Source: Paenibacillus_AP thailandensis (lineage in GTDB: Bacteria; Bacillota; Bacilli; Paenibacillales; Paenibacillaceae). From it: 64,000 nt of DNA. This document shows positions 32,530-42,637 of the stretch, piece after piece. Location: the NCBI RefSeq assembly GCF_042685365.1, contig NZ_JBHUMY010000012.1:248001-312000 (forward strand), written 5' to 3'. Numbering within the stretch: the stretch's first letter is position 1; each line of letters starts with the position of its first letter. The position numbers and the translations under genes are program-made. The notes beneath the pieces are model-generated. The model was not told the DNA's origin, did no database searches, and saw only the letters and a program-made list of their open reading frames with translations.

Positions 32530-34263
32530 CTATACTTTAAACTTGCTGACTTCGTTTTTCAATTGGGCGACGATATCGTTCAAGTGCGATCCTTCTTCCG
32601 CGATATGCGCAGCGAGCTTCCGCTGCTCGTCGATCGAGGACGCAACCTGCTCCGTTAAATCCAGATTCGAAGCGGCGGCGGAAGCCGATTGCTCCATCGC
32701 CGCGCTTACTTCTTCGGAGCTTGCGGACATTTGTTCCGTAATCGCGGAGTTTTCTTGCAGTTGTTCCGTCATTTGGGACATGGACAGCATAATGGCGTCC
32801 AAGCTTCGCTTCAGCTCGGCGACGCGTTGTCCGCCCAGCTCGAACGCTTCCGTCGTCCGGTTCATCGAACCCGACGCTCCGCTGATTTCCATTCGGGTCT
32901 TGGAGACGAGCTCGCCGATTCCTTCCGCCGACTCGAGCGAACCTGCCGCCAATTTCCGGATTTCTTCCGCCACGACGGCAAAACCTCTCCCGAACTCGCC
33001 GGCTCTGGCCGCTTCTATCGATGCGTTCAACGACAAAATATTCGTCTGGCTTGCAAAGGACGTAATACTGTCCGCAATCAGCCCGATTTCTTTCGAACGG
33101 ATTTCGAGCGAACCGATCGTGTTTGCCAGCTGTTCGATCTCCTGCTTGACGTTCTCCATCTGCTCCAGCAGCCTGCGGAGCGCTTCCAGGCTTTGATCGA
33201 CCTGATCGGAGGTGGACATCGAATGATCCGCGATCGTCGATGTGTTGGCGGCGATCCGCCCGATGCCGATCGTCATCTCTTCGATCGCTTTGGCCGTTTC
33301 TTTCGCTACGCCGGCCTGGATTTTAGTCCCGTTGGTCATCTCGCCGGCGGTTGCGGCGACTTTCTCCGCTTCGGCGGCCGATTGCTGCGAAGCGGACGCA
33401 AGCTGGAGGGAAGAACGCTCAACCTCGCGAGCGCTAGCCGTAATGCCTCCGATCAGCCGGTTCATCGCCGCGATCATTTGGTCGACAGACCTCGCAATAT
33501 CGCCAAGCTCGTTGCGTCTGTATTTTTTGTCAGGTTCAATCGTCAAATCGCCGGCCGCCACGCGGGACGTCTTGGATACAACCGAGGCTAGCGTACGAAT
33601 AACGGACCTGAGCACAAAATAGGCGAGCAGAGCCATGACCACAACAATGACGATAGCGGCAACGAAAACGATGTTTCTCATCATCTCGATTTCGCCGGAA
33701 ATCCGGTTCATCTCTTCCCTGGAGTAACCGTCGAGCAATTGGCCGATCGCATCCAGGTTCTCCCGGCTTTGGGCGAAGAGTCCGAGAATGGCCGGCTCCT
33801 CCTGCGCGGCTTGTCCATCGGCCGCAGCTTGCGCAGCCGCTTCCGTCCACTTGCCGAAGCTGTCGTTAAATTCGGCGACCAGCTCGCCTAACGGCTTGCC
33901 TTCCATCACGTCCGGGTCGCTTAAGCCGGACACGTCTTTTGTCTCCAATATCGCCTGCGCGTTGCCGAGCCGCTCCATCACTTCCTGGATGTTCCGGTTC
34001 ATCGTTTCGAGCTCCAGCTTGGCCGCCGACGGATCCAAGCGGCCTTCGGCAATGTTCGAGAACGCCAGAATCGCTTGATACATATCCCGGTCCGCATTTA
34101 AAATAAATGAATTGGTCTGATAAGAGGTATCGTAAAGGCTTGATTTCAAGTCATTCGCATTATTTTGCATTTGCCCGACCATAGTAATGCTTGTGTACCC
34201 GTACATAACGATCGGGATTGTAACAATAACCCCTAGCCACCACTTGAGACTTACTTTGAACAC
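32530..34263 (-). CDS. methyl-accepting chemotaxis protein
   Basis: The 577-aa protein is taken from a GTG at 34263 because GAGGGGG lies 11 nt upstream; an in-frame ATG at 34299 has no ribosome site. It has a transmembrane helix near residues 7-27, an extracellular four-helix sensor domain (about 28-200), a second helix (about 205-225), a HAMP linker (VIRTLASVVSKTSRVAAGDL), and the long cytoplasmic signalling coiled coil with the hairpin tip SFASQTNILSLNASIEAARA and EFGRGFAVVAEEIRKLA. It transmits ligand binding to CheA. The ligand is unknown. Confidence 0.9.
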   Translation of the reverse strand: MFKVSLKWWLGVIVTIPIVMYGYTSITMVGQMQNNANDLKSSLYDTSYQTNSFILNADRDMYQAILAFSNIAEGRLDPSAAKLELETMNRNIQEVMERLGNAQAILETKDVSGLSDPDVMEGKPLGELVAEFNDSFGKWTEAAAQAAADGQAAQEEPAILGLFAQSRENLDAIGQLLDGYSREEMNRISGEIEMMRNIVFVAAIVIVVVMALLAYFVLRSVIRTLASVVSKTSRVAAGDLTIEPDKKYRRNELGDIARSVDQMIAAMNRLIGGITASAREVERSSLQLASASQQSAAEAEKVAATAGEMTNGTKIQAGVAKETAKAIEEMTIGIGRIAANTSTIADHSMSTSDQVDQSLEALRRLLEQMENVKQEIEQLANTIGSLEIRSKEIGLIADSITSFASQTNILSLNASIEAARAGEFGRGFAVVAEEIRKLAAGSLESAEGIGELVSKTRMEISGASGSMNRTTEAFELGGQRVAELKRSLDAIMLSMSQMTEQLQENSAITEQMSASSEEVSAAMEQSASAAASNLDLTEQVASSIDEQRKLAAHIAEEGSHLNDIVAQLKNEVSKFKV

Positions 34264-34435
34264 TGCCCGTTCATCCCCCTCTTTAGATGTAAATCGCATA
34301 GACCCGTGTAATATATATCGGTTTTTCCGTATCGGCCTGAGAACGTTTTCGACAGTTTTTTTTAAAAATATTTGTGGTCGTCTCGAGAAAATCGTAACCG
34401 GGTTCGTCCCGGCCTTCACCGCCCGCAGATGGCAT

Positions 34436-34480
34436 AAAAAAGCGCCTGCACGTCTTCGAAAAGACGATGCAGACGCTAAC
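34436..34480 (-). terminator. terminator of the pyrimidine operon
   Basis: On the minus strand GCGTCTGCATCGTCTT pairs with AAGACGTGCAGGCGC across a short loop and is followed by TTTTTT, 28 nt after the pyrE stop. Confidence 0.85.
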
Positions 34481-34508
34481 GATTGAAACGCGGGAAGGTC
34501 GGTCCGGC

Positions 34509-35156
34509 TTATTTGCCGTACGATTGCGGATCTTCGCGCCATCCTTGCAGGGCCGCTACATCTTGCGAAGCGACTTTGCCCAGCTTGACCGCCTCATCGA
34601 TAAGCGCCGTGTAGTTGGACAACGTCGCCAATGGAATGCCGGCTTCCGCGAAAGCGGATGCCGCCTGTTCGAATTGGTAAGTGAAAATAGCCACTACCGC
34701 TTTTACTTCGGCGCCCGCTTCGCGTACCGCAAGAGCCGCCTTCAGCGAGCTTCCGCCCGTCGAGATGAGATCCTCGATCACGACGACCTTTTGTCCGGGC
34801 GCAATGCGTCCTTCAATCTGGTTTTGCTTGCCGTGCCCTTTCGCTTTATCGCGAATGTACGCCATCGGCAGATTGAGCTTCTGCGCAACCCATGCCGCGT
34901 GAGGAATGCCGGCCGTCGCGGTGCCGGCGATCACTTCGGCATCCGGGTAGTTTTCGCGAATGACCGCCGCGAAGCCTTCGGCAATAAGTTCGCGAATTTC
35001 CGGATACGCCATCGTCAGGCGATTGTCGCAATAAATCGGCGACTTCAGCCCCGAAGTCCAAGTAAACGGATCGTTCGGCCGAAGAGCTACCGCTTCGATT
35101 TCCAGCAATTTCGTCGCAATCAGACTGGGCAGTTCGTTCAAGGTTACGTTACTCAT
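34509..35156 (-). CDS. pyrE: orotate phosphoribosyltransferase
   Basis: The 215-aa enzyme converts orotate and PRPP to OMP. The PRPP-binding motif VVVIEDLISTGGSSLKAA and the MAYIRDKAKGHGKQNQIEG flexible loop (catalytic Lys/His) are visible. AAGGAG lies 10 nt ahead of the ATG at 35156. It overlaps pyrF by 8 nt and ends the operon. Confidence 0.96.
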   Translation of the reverse strand: MSNVTLNELPSLIATKLLEIEAVALRPNDPFTWTSGLKSPIYCDNRLTMAYPEIRELIAEGFAAVIRENYPDAEVIAGTATAGIPHAAWVAQKLNLPMAYIRDKAKGHGKQNQIEGRIAPGQKVVVIEDLISTGGSSLKAALAVREAGAEVKAVVAIFTYQFEQAASAFAEAGIPLATLSNYTALIDEAVKLGKVASQDVAALQGWREDPQSYGK

Positions 35157-35880
35157 TCGTCGTAAGCTCCTTCAATATGGATTCCAGCGCTTCCCGCGGG
35201 GAAGGCGCAGCGGTTATCGGACGGCCGATAACCATATAATCGGTCCCTTGAGCCAGCGCTTCGCGTGGGGTCATAATGCGAGACTGGTCGCCCGCGGCCG
35301 CCCAGGTCGGGCGAATGCCCGGCGTTACGGTACAGAACGAATCGCCGCATGCCGCCTTGACCGCGCTCGCTTCCGCCGGGGAAGCGACTACGCCGTTAAG
35401 CCCCGCTTCTTTCGCAAGCTTGGCGTACCTGAGCACGGCATCCTCCACGGAGCCGGCGATGCCGATCTCGTCGTTCATGACGGCCGCACTTGTGCTGGTC
35501 AATTGCGTAACGGCGATGACGACCGGCCGCTTGCCTCCCGCCGGCACGGCGGCGTCGACGCCCTCGAGCGCCGCCCGCATCATCGCCGACCCTCCGGCAG
35601 CATGAACGTTGAACATGTCGACGCCAAGCTTCGTTACGCTGTTCGCGCCGCCTTTGACCGTGTTCGGAATATCGTGCATTTTCACGTCGAGAAACACTTT
35701 ATATCCTTGTTTCTTCAGCTGTTCCACGAATGCGGGGCCCGCCGCGTAAAATAGCTGCATGCCTACTTTCATGTAACATGGAATGCCCTCCAGCTCGCGG
35801 AGCAATTTGCCGGCGGCTTCCTTGTCCGGATAATCGAGCGCCACCATAATCCGGCCGGCGGCCTGCTCTCGGTTCAACAT
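35149..35880 (-). CDS. pyrF: orotidine 5'-phosphate decarboxylase
   Basis: The 243-aa enzyme decarboxylates OMP to UMP. The active-site signature FLDVKMHDIPNTV contains the Lys/Asp tetrad, and the phosphate loop GIRPTWAAAGDQSR is near the C-terminus. The start is taken as MLNREQAAGRIMVALDYPDK (35880), seven codons after an earlier ATG, because AAAGGGG lies 11 nt before it. It overlaps pyrE. The gap to carB is 126 nt with no pyrK or pyrD. Confidence 0.95.
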   Translation of the reverse strand: MLNREQAAGRIMVALDYPDKEAAGKLLRELEGIPCYMKVGMQLFYAAGPAFVEQLKKQGYKVFLDVKMHDIPNTVKGGANSVTKLGVDMFNVHAAGGSAMMRAALEGVDAAVPAGGKRPVVIAVTQLTSTSAAVMNDEIGIAGSVEDAVLRYAKLAKEAGLNGVVASPAEASAVKAACGDSFCTVTPGIRPTWAAAGDQSRIMTPREALAQGTDYMVIGRPITAAPSPREALESILKELTTNE

Positions 35881-36006
35881 GCTTATCCATGCCCCTTTCA
35901 TGATAAACGGCCAATCGCCTTACCGCGGTCGACCGGCAAGAAGCCGGGCCGGACGCGGATTGCAGCGTTTGACCGTCATTTTTTCGAACGCATCCTCGAT
36001 ATCGGT

Positions 36007-39000
36007 TTATTTCGTTTGCAGTACCGGCATCGGACGGGACGAGAAGTTGATCGTCTCCAGCATGCGGAGCAGCGCGCGAACGGTGTCGAGCGAAGTCATG
36101 CATACGACGCCGTTTTCGACCGCTTCGCGGCGGATCCGGAAGCCGTCGCGCTCTGGCGTTTTGCCCTTGGTCAACGTGTTGACCACGAAATGAGCCTTGC
36201 CTTCGCGAATCAGGTCGAGAATGTTCGGCGAACCTTCGCTCAGCTTGTTCACATGCTCCACCTTCACGCCGGCCGCTTCAAGCGTTGCCGCCGTTCCGCC
36301 GGTTGCAATGATTTTATACCCAAGCTGGTAGAAGCCCTTCAGCAATTCGGTCGCTTCTTCTTTATCCTTGTCGGCTACCGTCGCGATAATCGCGCCTTGC
36401 TGCGGAATTTTCATGCCTGCGCCTACGAGGCCTTTGTACAACGCCTTCGCGTATTGCTCGTCGCGGCCCATGACTTCGCCCGTCGATTTCATCTCCGGCG
36501 TCAGCGTAGGGTCGACGCGGCGAAGCTTCGCGAACGAGAATACCGGCACTTTAACCGCAACGTAATCGGATTCTCTCCACAGCCCGTCGGTATAACCGAG
36601 ATCCGCGAGCTTCGCGCCAAGAATCGCTTTCGTCGCCAGGTTGGCCATCGGAAGATCCGTAACTTTGCTCAGGAACGGCACCGTCCGGGACGAACGCGGG
36701 TTAACCTCGATCACGTAGACGTTGTCGTTGTGAATAACGAATTGAATGTTGACAAGTCCGACGACTTTCAGTTCTTTGGCGATTTTGACCGTAATGTCGA
36801 CGATCTGTCCTTTAATGTGCTCGGACAGCGATTGCGGCGGGTAAACCGCGATCGAATCGCCGGAGTGAACGCCGGCGCGCTCGACATGCTCCATAATACC
36901 CGGAATCAGAACCGTTTCGCCGTCGCAGATCGCGTCGACCTCCGCCTCTTTGCCAAGCATGTAACGGTCGATCAAGACCGGATGCTCCGGATTGATTTTG
37001 ACCGCTACTTCCATGTAGCTCAGCAGCTCCTGATCGGAGTACACGATTTCCATGGCGCGACCGCCGAGGACGTAAGAAGGACGGACCAGAACCGGATACC
37101 CGAGCTTCTGCGCGGTTTCTACCGCTTCGTCCACGCTCGTAACCGTGCTGCCTTGCGGCTGCGCGATGTTCAGCTTGCGAAGCAGCGCTTCGAACTTCTT
37201 GCGGTCTTCGGCGGCGTCGATGCTTTCCAGGCTGGAGCCGAGAATGCGTACGCCCGCTTTCGCCAGCGGAGCGGCCAGGTTGATCGCCGTTTGTCCGCCG
37301 AACTGCACGATAACGCCGATCGGTTTCTCCTGCTCGATGACGTTCATCACGTCTTCGAAGAACAGCGGCTCGAAGTAAAGCCGGTCGGACGTGCTGAAGT
37401 CGGTCGATACCGTCTCCGGATTGTTGTTAATAATAACGGCTTCGTAACCGGCCTTCTGAATCGCCCAGACCGCGTGAACGGTGGAGTAGTCGAACTCGAT
37501 GCCTTGGCCGATGCGGATCGGGCCGGAACCGAGAACAAGCACCTTCTCCTTGTTTGTTTCGGTTACTTCATTTTCGATTTCATAAGTCGAATAGTAGTAT
37601 GGCGTCGTCGCCTCGAATTCCGCGGCGCACGTGTCGACCATCTTGTAAACCGGCTTAATGCCGAGCTCCAGACGGAGCGCGCGGACGTCGTGCTCGTCCG
37701 TATATTTGCCGTTCGGGAAGCCTTCGCGGCGGATTTCCGCGATCGAACGGTCAGTGAATCCTTTGCGCTTGGCGGCGTACAGCATTTCCTTGGACAATGC
37801 CGGCTCGCGGCGCAGTTCGTCCTCGAACGCTACGATGCCTTGAATTTTATCGAGGAACCACCAATCGATCTTCGTCAAGTCTTGCAGCTCTTGCAGCGAA
37901 TAACCGCGGCGGAAAGCTTCCGCGACGAGGAACAGCCGTTCGTCGTCCGGCTTCACGAGGCGGGCGCGGAGAGTCTCCTCGTCGATGGCCGCCGCGTCCT
38001 TCAGATGGAGACGGTGAACGCCGATCTCAAGGGAACGGACGGCTTTCATAATCGATTCCTCGAACGTACGGCCGATCGCCATCACTTCGCCGGTCGCTTT
38101 CATTTGCGTTCCCAGCTTCCGGTTGGCGCTGACGAATTTATCGAACGGCCAGCGCGGAATTTTCGAGACGATATAGTCGAGCGTCGGCTCGAAGCAAGCG
38201 TACGTTTGGCCCGTTACCGGGTTGACCAGCTCGTCCAGCGTGTAGCCTACCGCGATTTTGGCCGCCATCTTGGCGATCGGGTAGCCCGTTGCCTTGGAAG
38301 CAAGCGCCGAGGAACGGCTCACCCGCGGGTTTACCTCAATGACATAATATTGGTAGCTGAACGGGTCAAGCGCGTATTGCACGTTGCAGCCGCCTTCGAT
38401 GTTCAGCGCGCGGATAATTTTAAGCGATGCCGAACGAAGCATTTGATACTCGCGGTCCGACAGCGTTTGGCTTGGCGCCACGACGATGCTGTCGCCGGTG
38501 TGAACGCCGACAGGGTCGATGTTTTCCATATTGCAGACGACGATGCAGTTGTCGTTCGCGTCGCGCATCACTTCGTATTCGACTTCCTTCATGCCGGCGA
38601 TCGACTTCTCGATCAAGCATTGATTGATCGGGCTGTAACGGATGCCGGAAGCGACCGTTTCCATTAATTCTTCTTCGTTCGAGCAAATGCCGCCGCCCGT
38701 ACCGCCAAGCGTATAGGCCGGACGAACGATGATCGGGTAGCCGATCTCGTTCGCGAACGTCACCGCTTCTTCGACGGTCGTAACGATTGTGCTTTCCGGT
38801 ACCGGCTGATCCAGCTCCTTCATGAGAGCGCGGAACAGATCGCGGTCTTCCGCCTGCTCGATCGAGGAAAGCTGCGTGCCGAGCAGCTTGACGCCTTCGC
38901 GCTCAAGCACGCCCGCTTTGGCCAGTTCGACGGCCATGTTGAGGCCCGTCTGACCGCCTAGCGTAGGCAGCAGGCCGTCCGGACGCTCCTGGCGGATAAT

Positions 39001-39228
39001 TTGGGTAACGAAGTCTAGCGTAATCGGCTCGATGTACACTTTGTCGGCCATGTTCGTATCCGTCATAATCGTTGCCGGATTGCTGTTGATCAGAACGACT
39101 TCGTAGCCTTCTTCCTTGAGCGCTTGGCAAGCCTGGGTTCCGGCGTAGTCGAATTCGGCCGCTTGCCCGATCACGATCGGACCGGAGCCAATGACGAGAA
39201 TTTTTTTCAACTCTTTATTTTTGGGCAT
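36007..39228 (-). CDS. carB: carbamoyl-phosphate synthase large subunit
   Basis: The 1073-aa subunit makes carbamoyl phosphate from bicarbonate, ATP and glutamine-derived ammonia. Two ATP-grasp halves are evident: IGSGPIVIGQAAEFDYAGTQ near the start and the homologous LGSGPIRIGQGIEFDYSTVH near residue 555, each followed by EVNPR motifs. The C-terminal MGS-like domain (about 935-1070) binds allosteric effectors. It overlaps carA by 14 nt. Confidence 0.97.
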   Translation of the reverse strand: MPKNKELKKILVIGSGPIVIGQAAEFDYAGTQACQALKEEGYEVVLINSNPATIMTDTNMADKVYIEPITLDFVTQIIRQERPDGLLPTLGGQTGLNMAVELAKAGVLEREGVKLLGTQLSSIEQAEDRDLFRALMKELDQPVPESTIVTTVEEAVTFANEIGYPIIVRPAYTLGGTGGGICSNEEELMETVASGIRYSPINQCLIEKSIAGMKEVEYEVMRDANDNCIVVCNMENIDPVGVHTGDSIVVAPSQTLSDREYQMLRSASLKIIRALNIEGGCNVQYALDPFSYQYYVIEVNPRVSRSSALASKATGYPIAKMAAKIAVGYTLDELVNPVTGQTYACFEPTLDYIVSKIPRWPFDKFVSANRKLGTQMKATGEVMAIGRTFEESIMKAVRSLEIGVHRLHLKDAAAIDEETLRARLVKPDDERLFLVAEAFRRGYSLQELQDLTKIDWWFLDKIQGIVAFEDELRREPALSKEMLYAAKRKGFTDRSIAEIRREGFPNGKYTDEHDVRALRLELGIKPVYKMVDTCAAEFEATTPYYYSTYEIENEVTETNKEKVLVLGSGPIRIGQGIEFDYSTVHAVWAIQKAGYEAVIINNNPETVSTDFSTSDRLYFEPLFFEDVMNVIEQEKPIGVIVQFGGQTAINLAAPLAKAGVRILGSSLESIDAAEDRKKFEALLRKLNIAQPQGSTVTSVDEAVETAQKLGYPVLVRPSYVLGGRAMEIVYSDQELLSYMEVAVKINPEHPVLIDRYMLGKEAEVDAICDGETVLIPGIMEHVERAGVHSGDSIAVYPPQSLSEHIKGQIVDITVKIAKELKVVGLVNIQFVIHNDNVYVIEVNPRSSRTVPFLSKVTDLPMANLATKAILGAKLADLGYTDGLWRESDYVAVKVPVFSFAKLRRVDPTLTPEMKSTGEVMGRDEQYAKALYKGLVGAGMKIPQQGAIIATVADKDKEEATELLKGFYQLGYKIIATGGTAATLEAAGVKVEHVNKLSEGSPNILDLIREGKAHFVVNTLTKGKTPERDGFRIRREAVENGVVCMTSLDTVRALLRMLETINFSSRPMPVLQTK

Positions 39229-40360
39229 ACTGAAGCTCTCCTTTCAACGTCTCCGCAAGCACCGCTTGGCGAGGTCTTTGTGGGTTCGATTTTTTATGTT
39301 CGCGGATCATATCCAGGAATTGATCGAACAGATAGCCGGAGTCGTACGGGCCAGGCGCCGCTTCCGGATGGTATTGGACCGTAAAGGCAGGGTAACGTTT
39401 ATGCTTCAAACCTTCGATCGTCTTGTCGTTGTTGTTGATATGCGTAACGACCAGATCCGTTCCGTTGACCGAATCTTCGAGAACGGTATAGCCGTGGTTC
39501 TGCGAAGTGATGTAGCAGCGGCCGGTTTCGAGCTCCTTCACCGGGTGGTTGCCGCCGCGATGGCCGAATTTCAGCTTGGTCGTGTCGGCGCCGCAAGCCA
39601 AGGCAAACAGCTGGTGGCCAAGGCAAATGCCGAAGATCGGATATTCGCCGAGCAGCTCGGAAATCGTCTTGACGGCGTGCGGAACGTCTTTCGGGTCGCC
39701 GGGGCCGTTGGACAATTGAATGCCGTCCGGAGCAAGGCGGCGAATTTCGTCCGCGGTCGTGTCATGCGGGACGACGACGACGTCGCAGCCGCGCTTCGTC
39801 AGCTCGCGCAGGATGCCGCTTTTCGCGCCGAAATCCATCAGAACGATGCGCTCCCCTTCGCCCGGGCTGGAGAACAGCTGCTTCGTCGACGTGCGCGCAA
39901 CCTGATCCCTCATCATCGGCGTCAGCGCCAGCCGTTCGCGAAGCTCTTCGATGCGCTCCTTCCCGGTGGTCAAGACGCCCTTCATCGTGCCGTAATGGCG
40001 CAGCTTCCGCGTCAGCATGCGGGTGTCGATATCGCTGATGCCCGGAATGCCGTATTCCTTCAGCAGACGGTCAAGCGTATATTGAGCGCGCCAGTTGCTT
40101 GGCACCGGCTCGTGCCGTCTCACGACAAAGCCGTGAATGAACGGGCGGATCGACTCGAAGTCGTCGCGAGCGATGCCGTAGTTGCCTACGAGCGGATAAG
40201 TCATCGTCACGATTTGACCGCAGTAGGAAGGGTCGGAGATAACCTCCTGGTAACCGGTAATGCCTGTATTAAATACGACCTCTCCGATTGTTTCGGCTTC
40301 CGCTCCAAACGAAAGACCCGTAAACAACGTGCCGTCTTCCAACAATAATCTTGCTTCCAT
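39215..40360 (-). CDS. carA: carbamoyl-phosphate synthase small subunit
   Basis: The 381-aa glutaminase subunit starts MEARLLLEDGTLFTG (ATG at 40360, GAGGAG 8 nt ahead; a GTG 9 nt upstream is less likely). The class I amidotransferase domain has the nucleophile in GICLGHQLFALACGA and the His/Glu pair in VQYHPEAAPGP. It supplies ammonia to CarB through the shared tunnel. Confidence 0.96.
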   Translation of the reverse strand: MEARLLLEDGTLFTGLSFGAEAETIGEVVFNTGITGYQEVISDPSYCGQIVTMTYPLVGNYGIARDDFESIRPFIHGFVVRRHEPVPSNWRAQYTLDRLLKEYGIPGISDIDTRMLTRKLRHYGTMKGVLTTGKERIEELRERLALTPMMRDQVARTSTKQLFSSPGEGERIVLMDFGAKSGILRELTKRGCDVVVVPHDTTADEIRRLAPDGIQLSNGPGDPKDVPHAVKTISELLGEYPIFGICLGHQLFALACGADTTKLKFGHRGGNHPVKELETGRCYITSQNHGYTVLEDSVNGTDLVVTHINNNDKTIEGLKHKRYPAFTVQYHPEAAPGPYDSGYLFDQFLDMIREHKKSNPQRPRQAVLAETLKGELQYAQK

Positions 40361-40399
40361 CCGTATCACTCCTCAGGTGTTCGTTTGCGTTTTATACCG

Positions 40400-41683
40400 T
40401 TACTCGGACCAGACGACCTTCCCGTTCACGACGGTTGCCACGGGCCAACCTTGCAGCTTCCAGCCGCCGAACGGGGTGTTTTTGCTTTTCGAAGCGAAAG
40501 TTTCCGGAACGACCGTTCTTTCGCTGTCCAAATCGATGATCGTAATATCGGCCGGAGCGCCTTCTTCCAGCCGGCCTTCCGCGAGGCGGAATACTTTTGC
40601 CGGATCGGCTGTCATTCGGCGGAGCAAGAAGCCGAGCGTCCATTTGCCGGTCAACACGAATTTCGTGTACAAGAGCGGGAACGCCGTTTCAAACCCGACG
40701 ATGCCAAACGGCGCAAGCTGCATTCCTTTTGCTTTCTCCTCGGCGCTGTGCGGGGCATGGTCGGTAACGATCATGTCGATCGTGCCGTCCTCAAGCCCTT
40801 CGATGACCGCCTGCACGTCGCGCGGCGTGCGGAGCGGAGGGTTCATTTTCCAGTTGGCGTCCATCCCCGGAATGTCTTCGTCGGACAATACGAGGTGATG
40901 CGGACATACTTCCGCGGTGACGTTGACGCCGATGCTTTTCGCCAGACGGATAAGGCGTACGGATTGCTCCGTGCTCACATGACATACATGGTAGTGAACG
41001 CCCGTCGCTTCGGCCAGCAGCACGTCGCGGCCGACATGGATCGCTTCGGACTCGTTCGGAATGCCCTTCAGCCCGTTTTTGCGGGCGAACTCGCCTTCCG
41101 AGACGAACAAGCCTTTGACAAGCGAGTCGTCTTCGCAATGCGCGATCACCGGCATATCCAGCGATTTCGCAAGCGCCATCGCGTCTTTCATCATTTGCGC
41201 GTTTTGCACGCCGACGCCGTCATCCGTGAATCCGATCGCGCCGGCCGCTTTCAGCGCGGCGAAATCCGTCAGCTCGCGGCCAAGCTCGTTTTTGGTGATC
41301 GCGGCGTACGGCAGCACTTTAACGACTCCGGCTTCCTTCGCCTTGTTAAGCACATATTGCACCGTTTCCGGGGTATCCGTCACCGGCCTCGTATTCGGCA
41401 TGCAAGCGATCGTCGTAAAGCCGCCTTTCGCCGCCGATTTCGTTCCCGTTTCGATATCTTCCTTATATTCAAACCCCGGATCGCGCAAGTGGACATGCAT
41501 ATCGATAAAGCCGGCGGAAACGAGCTTTCCGGTCGCGTCGATCACTTCGGCCGAACCGGTATCCGGCGCCGCCGAGCCGTCGACGATTTCCGCGATTGTT
41601 GCCCCTTCCACCCGGATATGCTTGTTCTCCAATCGGCCAGAGGCTTCGTTCCATACGCTGCCGCCCATAATCCATAATGTCAT
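40400..41683 (-). CDS. pyrC: dihydroorotase
   Basis: The 427-aa zinc amidohydrolase converts carbamoyl aspartate to dihydroorotate. The metal-binding HVHLRDPG is at about residues 60-67, the later metal ligands are in HCEDDSL and HVSTEQSVRL, and the catalytic Asp is in DHAPHSAEEK. Type I dihydroorotase length. GGAGGG precedes the ATG. Position between pyrB and carA is standard for Bacillota. Confidence 0.96.
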   Translation of the reverse strand: MTLWIMGGSVWNEASGRLENKHIRVEGATIAEIVDGSAAPDTGSAEVIDATGKLVSAGFIDMHVHLRDPGFEYKEDIETGTKSAAKGGFTTIACMPNTRPVTDTPETVQYVLNKAKEAGVVKVLPYAAITKNELGRELTDFAALKAAGAIGFTDDGVGVQNAQMMKDAMALAKSLDMPVIAHCEDDSLVKGLFVSEGEFARKNGLKGIPNESEAIHVGRDVLLAEATGVHYHVCHVSTEQSVRLIRLAKSIGVNVTAEVCPHHLVLSDEDIPGMDANWKMNPPLRTPRDVQAVIEGLEDGTIDMIVTDHAPHSAEEKAKGMQLAPFGIVGFETAFPLLYTKFVLTGKWTLGFLLRRMTADPAKVFRLAEGRLEEGAPADITIIDLDSERTVVPETFASKSKNTPFGGWKLQGWPVATVVNGKVVWSE

Positions 41684-41734
41684 TGTTCGTTCACCCTCCG
41701 GATATATTCAGTTATTGCGTCCGTTTCTCCGCCG

Positions 41735-42637
41735 TTAGCCTAACGCTCTTTCGATGACCGCCATTCGAATCGGCACGCCATTCTCCATCTGCTTGAAGAT
41801 GCGGGATTGCGGATGCTCGACCAGCTCGCTGTCGATTTCGACGTTCCGGTTGACCGGCGCCGGGTGCATAATGATCGCGTGCGAGCCGATACGGCTTGCA
41901 CGCTCGGCGGTCAGGCCGTAGCTTGCCCGGTATTCTTCCGCCGATTTAAGCTTTCCGCCCTCATGCCGTTCGAGCTGAACCCGCAGCATCATGACGACAT
42001 CGGATTTCAGCGCTTCCTCCATCGTTACTTCCGGCACGTCCAACTCCGGCGCTCTCATGTTGGGCGGCGAGCAGAATCTGACGTTGGCTCCGAATTTGCG
42101 CAGCGCCCATGCATTGGAACGGGCCACGCGGCTGTGCATCACATCGCCGACGATCGTGACGGTCAAGCCTTGCAGGCTGCCGAAATGGTTCCTCATCGTG
42201 TACAGGTCAAGCAGCGCCTGCGTCGGATGCTCGTTGTTCCCGTCGCCCGCATTGATGAGGGGCACTTTGATTTTCTCGGCCAGCTCGGCCAGGACGCCGA
42301 CCGGCTTCAGCCGGATGACACCGGCGTCGATGCCCATCGATTCGAGCGTGCGGACCGTATCGTATATCGATTCCCCTTTTTCGACGCTCGAAGCGGCCGC
42401 CGTAAAGTTCAACACTTGCGCGCCAAGCCGCTTTTCGGCCATCTCGAAGGAAAAGCGCGTCCGCGTGCTGTTTTCGAAAAACATATTCGCGATAAATTTG
42501 CCGCTCAGCGCCGCATGCACCTTGCTCGGGTGCTGCTCCCAATACGCCGCCCGGTTCAGAATCGATTCGATCTCGGCTTTGTCAAGCTCCTTCAATCCGA
42601 GCAAACTCCGCTCCTTCAGCTCCGTCATCGTTATCAT
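41735..42637 (-). CDS. pyrB: aspartate carbamoyltransferase catalytic subunit
   Basis: The 300-aa enzyme condenses carbamoyl phosphate and aspartate. The carbamoyl-phosphate site FFENSTRTRFSFEMAEKRLG and HPTQALLDLYTMRNHFG are visible. The ATG overlaps the pyrR stop (ATGA). No PyrI regulatory subunit is present, which is normal for Bacillota. Confidence 0.96.
   Translation of the reverse strand: MITMTELKERSLLGLKELDKAEIESILNRAAYWEQHPSKVHAALSGKFIANMFFENSTRTRFSFEMAEKRLGAQVLNFTAAASSVEKGESIYDTVRTLESMGIDAGVIRLKPVGVLAELAEKIKVPLINAGDGNNEHPTQALLDLYTMRNHFGSLQGLTVTIVGDVMHSRVARSNAWALRKFGANVRFCSPPNMRAPELDVPEVTMEEALKSDVVMMLRVQLERHEGGKLKSAEEYRASYGLTAERASRIGSHAIIMHPAPVNRNVEIDSELVEHPQSRIFKQMENGVPIRMAVIERALG

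Noticed and set aside
35881..36006. Hidden pyrK or other gene between carB and pyrF
   Set aside because: Only a 19-codon frame is possible; no iron-sulfur or flavin motif.
36016..38667. 883-aa open frame on the plus strand
   Set aside because: It is the exact opposite strand of carB, whose motifs are unmistakable; GC-rich third positions keep the complement open. No ribosome site and Arg/Val/His-rich composition.
40385..41677. 430-aa open frame on the plus strand
   Set aside because: Antisense to pyrC; no coding signature beyond openness.
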